NCBI GenBank assembly: GCA_017161075.1
Contig: CP046174.1
Location: 3,658,001 to 3,722,000, forward strand
Direction of reading: 5' to 3'
DNA length: 64,000 nt
From: Erysipelotrichaceae bacterium 66202529
GTDB lineage: Bacteria > Bacillota_I > Bacilli_A > Erysipelotrichales > Erysipelotrichaceae
Every line of letters starts with the position of its first letter. The stretch's first letter is position 1. The position numbers and the translations under genes were made by a program. Of this stretch, positions 58,099 through 64,000 are shown piece by piece. The notes beneath the pieces were generated by a model that saw only the letters and a program-made list of their open reading frames with translations, did not search any database and was not told the DNA's origin.

Positions 58099-59442
58099 TT
58101 ACAGCACCAGTTCTTCTGCTTTGCGATTAACAGGCCATATGGGAAGCAGGCCAAGCAACGCACCAAGGATAGCAGGTAGAATCCAGCCGATGCTTCGATC
58201 ATAAAACGGCAGCATACCACACCATTTGCTAAGGATACCTAGCTGCATGCCCGCACTCTCCATCCCATTTACGAAGGACACTGCAAAGGTAAACAGCATG
58301 GCAAGGATATATACCATACGGCGTGAGCCTATACGCTTTTTCATAAAAGACAGCAGCATCAGTACAACAGTAACAGGATAAATCATAATCAGAATAGGTA
58401 AAGAAACTGTAATCAACTGGCTCAAGCCGATGTTGGATATGACGAAGCTAAACAGACAGACACTCGCTGCAATCCGTTTATATGTCCAGCTCTTTGGTAA
58501 AATTGTCTGAAAGTAATCCGCAAATGAAGTAGTAAGCCCGATCGAGGTTGTCAGACAGGCAAATAAGACCGCAATCCCGAGGATAATGCCGCCGATACCG
58601 CCAAATAGATGATTGGTAACTGCATGCAGTAATGCACCGCCGTTTGAAAAGGCAGTATTTGTTATAGCACCGACATAGGTAAGCATGAAGTATACAATGG
58701 CAAGAAAGCCGGCAGCTCCCAGGCCGCAAAGAATGGTATAGCGGGCGATGGATTTTTTATCCGTTATGCCATAGCCGCGAATTGCTGTAATCACAAGGAT
58801 TGCAAAGGCAAGTCCGGCAGGCCCGTCCAATGCATTATACCCTTCAATCATCCCCTTAAAGAACGGAATGTCCGCATATGCCGCAGAGGGCTCCAGCATG
58901 GTGCCAAAGCTGAATGAACCAGTGGATGGTGAAGCACACAGGGAGGCGATAAAGATAGCAAGGATACTCAGCAGAAGAACAGGTGTCAGATATTTCCCGA
59001 CAACATCGACAATTTTGCTCGGATTGCTGCTGAGATAATAGGTCACTCCAAAAAATATTGCTGTAAACAGCAGTGACCACAGCGTAGAGCTGCTTTCGCT
59101 TATATAGGGAAGCAGTGCTATTTCAAAGGAAACACTGCCAGTTCTTGGCAAAGCAAATAGCGGGCCAATGAGCAGATATACACCAATCGAAAGAAAAAGG
59201 GCGAATCTGGGGCCCACCAGCTTTCCAAGATCACTCATTGAGGACCCTGCAAGAACGACAGAAGTGACGCCCAGTATGGCAATTCCAGCATCCGTCAGAA
59301 TAAAACCTGCAAGTGAGCTGATATAGCTGGTTCCGGCAAGCTGTCCCATGGCTGGTGGAAAGATCATATTTCCAGCACCAAAAAATATAGCAAACAGCAT
59401 CATGGAAACAGATACAATTTGTAATACAGATAGTTTTTTCAT
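58099..59442 (-). CDS. brnQ: Branched-chain amino acid transport system carrier BrnQ
   Basis: 447 residues with about twelve helices. FAIFFGAGNMIFPPAMG near the N-terminus is the LIV-cation symporter signature. Imports Leu, Ile and Val with sodium or protons. Start at 59442 follows AAGGAG; the ATG at 59460 would place that site inside the gene. Confidence 0.95.
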   Translation of the reverse strand: MKKLSVLQIVSVSMMLFAIFFGAGNMIFPPAMGQLAGTSYISSLAGFILTDAGIAILGVTSVVLAGSSMSDLGKLVGPRFALFLSIGVYLLIGPLFALPRTGSVSFEIALLPYISESSSTLWSLLFTAIFFGVTYYLSSNPSKIVDVVGKYLTPVLLLSILAIFIASLCASPSTGSFSFGTMLEPSAAYADIPFFKGMIEGYNALDGPAGLAFAILVITAIRGYGITDKKSIARYTILCGLGAAGFLAIVYFMLTYVGAITNTAFSNGGALLHAVTNHLFGGIGGIILGIAVLFACLTTSIGLTTSFADYFQTILPKSWTYKRIAASVCLFSFVISNIGLSQLITVSLPILIMIYPVTVVLMLLSFMKKRIGSRRMVYILAMLFTFAVSFVNGMESAGMQLGILSKWCGMLPFYDRSIGWILPAILGALLGLLPIWPVNRKAEELVL

Positions 59443-59469
59443 AAAGAACTCCTTATTCAATGCCTATAC

Positions 59470-59498
59470 ATCATAGCGGATAATATCTCTTTAAGCAA
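59470..59498 (-). promoter_or_regulatory. brnQ promoter
   Basis: TTGCTT (59493-59498), 17 nt, TATGAT (59470-59475) on the minus strand. Confidence 0.7.
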
Positions 59499-59763
59499 TT
59501 ATTTTTATATGATTTTTTCCATTCCATTTGTATACAGCATTCTTCATGTTTATACCGATATCTAAGGAGCATAAAAAGAATGAAGCCTGCTTTAAAAACA
59601 GATGGGTAACAATGCTAATGTGACCTACTATTATCCTAACATAATCGCAGGAATAATGCTGCTGAGTCCATAGTATCTCAAAACAGGCCTCACACTTTAT
59701 AAACGGTGTCATATCCTACAATCAACATCATACGCTATCATCAATTTCATGTGCTCCAGAAAC
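59499..59763. other. Intergenic region between brnQ and rRNA operon
   Basis: No gene recognised; only short frames without ribosome binding sites. Confidence 0.4.
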
Positions 59764-59790
59764 TAAAAAAGACCCATCCAAAGATGAGTC
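59764..59790 (-). terminator. rRNA operon terminator
   Basis: GACTCATC/GATGGGTC stem (one G-U) and six T on the minus strand, just past 5S. Confidence 0.9.
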
Positions 59791-59795
59791 ACTTT

Positions 59796-59910
59796 ACCTG
59801 GCAGCGTGCTATCTTCACTGGAGCTCGTCCAGATATTGTCGCCGCTGATATGCTTAACTTCTGTGTTCGGGATGAGTACAGGTGTGTCCACATCGCTATC
59901 GCCACCAGAT
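59796..59910 (-). rRNA. rrf: 5S ribosomal RNA
   Basis: Complement reads CTGGTGGCGATAGCG at the 5-prime end, the conserved CCCGAACACAGAAGTTAAGC loop, and ends CGCTGCCAGG. Ends are placed by helix I and are accurate to a few bases. Confidence 0.95.
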
Positions 59911-59961
59911 CTCTTTGAGGTCGTTCCCTCAAAACTGAATAACAGTTGACTTGTTTCTTTG

Positions 59962-62867
<2,906 letters not shown>

Positions 62868-63103
62868 ACGATTAAGTTTAAGCGTTCTTTTCTTGCTTAG
62901 GTTTTTGCTTGAGTTTTCTGTTTTGTTTAACTTTCTACTCGTGAATATCTATGTTCGTTTACAACTTTCGTTATAGACCTTCATATGTCTTCTGTTATTC
63001 AGTTTTCAAAGATCGACTTCTTTTTCGTTTGGAAAGTCTCAGCCTTCCAAAACTGAACAGGAAATGTTCCTTAACCATCTTACTTCTTTTGTACTTTCTC
63101 CTT
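62868..63103 (-). other. 16S-23S internal transcribed spacer without tRNA
   Basis: About 236 bases, T-rich on the plus strand; no tRNA-Ile or tRNA-Ala cloverleaf seen. Probably contains processing stems flanking both rRNAs. Confidence 0.75.

Positions 63104-64000
<897 letters not shown>

Noticed and set aside
62868..63103. tRNA genes in the 16S-23S spacer
   Set aside because: No GTTCRA-type T-loop or acceptor stem pairing found on either strand.

Overview
The window looks like a chromosomal segment of a low-to-mid GC Firmicute. The gene set and order (bacterial S10-spc-alpha and str clusters, TPP riboswitch, sigma-A type promoters, BspA-like leucine-rich surface protein, C+ forms of S14 and L36, no rpmD between rpsE and rplO) fit an Erysipelotrichia-type gut bacterium, perhaps close to [Clostridium] innocuum. 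That placement is from memory of gene content, not from a search; the partial 16S at 63104-64000 would settle it.

Layout. 1-15.6 kb: start of an ABC ATPase gene; a TcyP-like cystine/dicarboxylate-type symporter; a three-gene cluster (ICMT-like membrane methyltransferase, GH3-family protein, GGDEF/HD-GYP protein); the overlapping ecfA1-ecfA2-ecfT-truA operon; a MacB/FtsX-type ABC fusion under a GntR-like operator; and a DUF308 membrane protein with a permuted papain-like C-terminal half. 15.7-25 kb: an Imm51-like small protein; a four-gene cell-surface operon (1386-residue BspA-like LRR protein, small protein with a degenerate sorting signal, single-pass membrane protein, small secreted beta-rich protein); and a two-gene ABC exporter-like pair. 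25-33 kb: DUF2804 protein (+), an ammonium transporter fused to P-II with an attenuator-like leader, a lipoprotein (+), a membrane-anchored RraB-like protein, and a VanY-CapA-TrmR operon.

33.8-48.2 kb is one continuous ribosomal-protein superoperon read leftwards from a promoter at 48210-48238: S10, L3, L4, L23, L2, S19, L22, S3, L16, L29, S17, L14, L24, L5, S14, S8, L6, L18, S5, L15, SecY, Adk, Map, IF-1, L36, S13, S11, RpoA, L17. Then come a thiamin-precursor uptake operon (TPP riboswitch, thiX, thiY, thiZ and a TatD-family hydrolase), a YbjQ pair, the str operon (S12, S7, EF-G, EF-Tu), a Cof-type HAD phosphatase (+), BrnQ, and at the right edge an rRNA operon read leftwards (partial 16S, 23S, 5S, terminator) with no tRNA in the spacers.

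Nearly everything is on the minus strand; the three plus-strand genes each have their own promoter or terminator. The translation genes are ordinary. The parts worth a second look are the surface operon, whose architecture resembles Csc/WxL clusters without a WxL motif; the methyltransferase-GH3-c-di-GMP cluster; the amt-P-II leader; TatD in the thiamin operon; and the DUF308-papain-like fusion.
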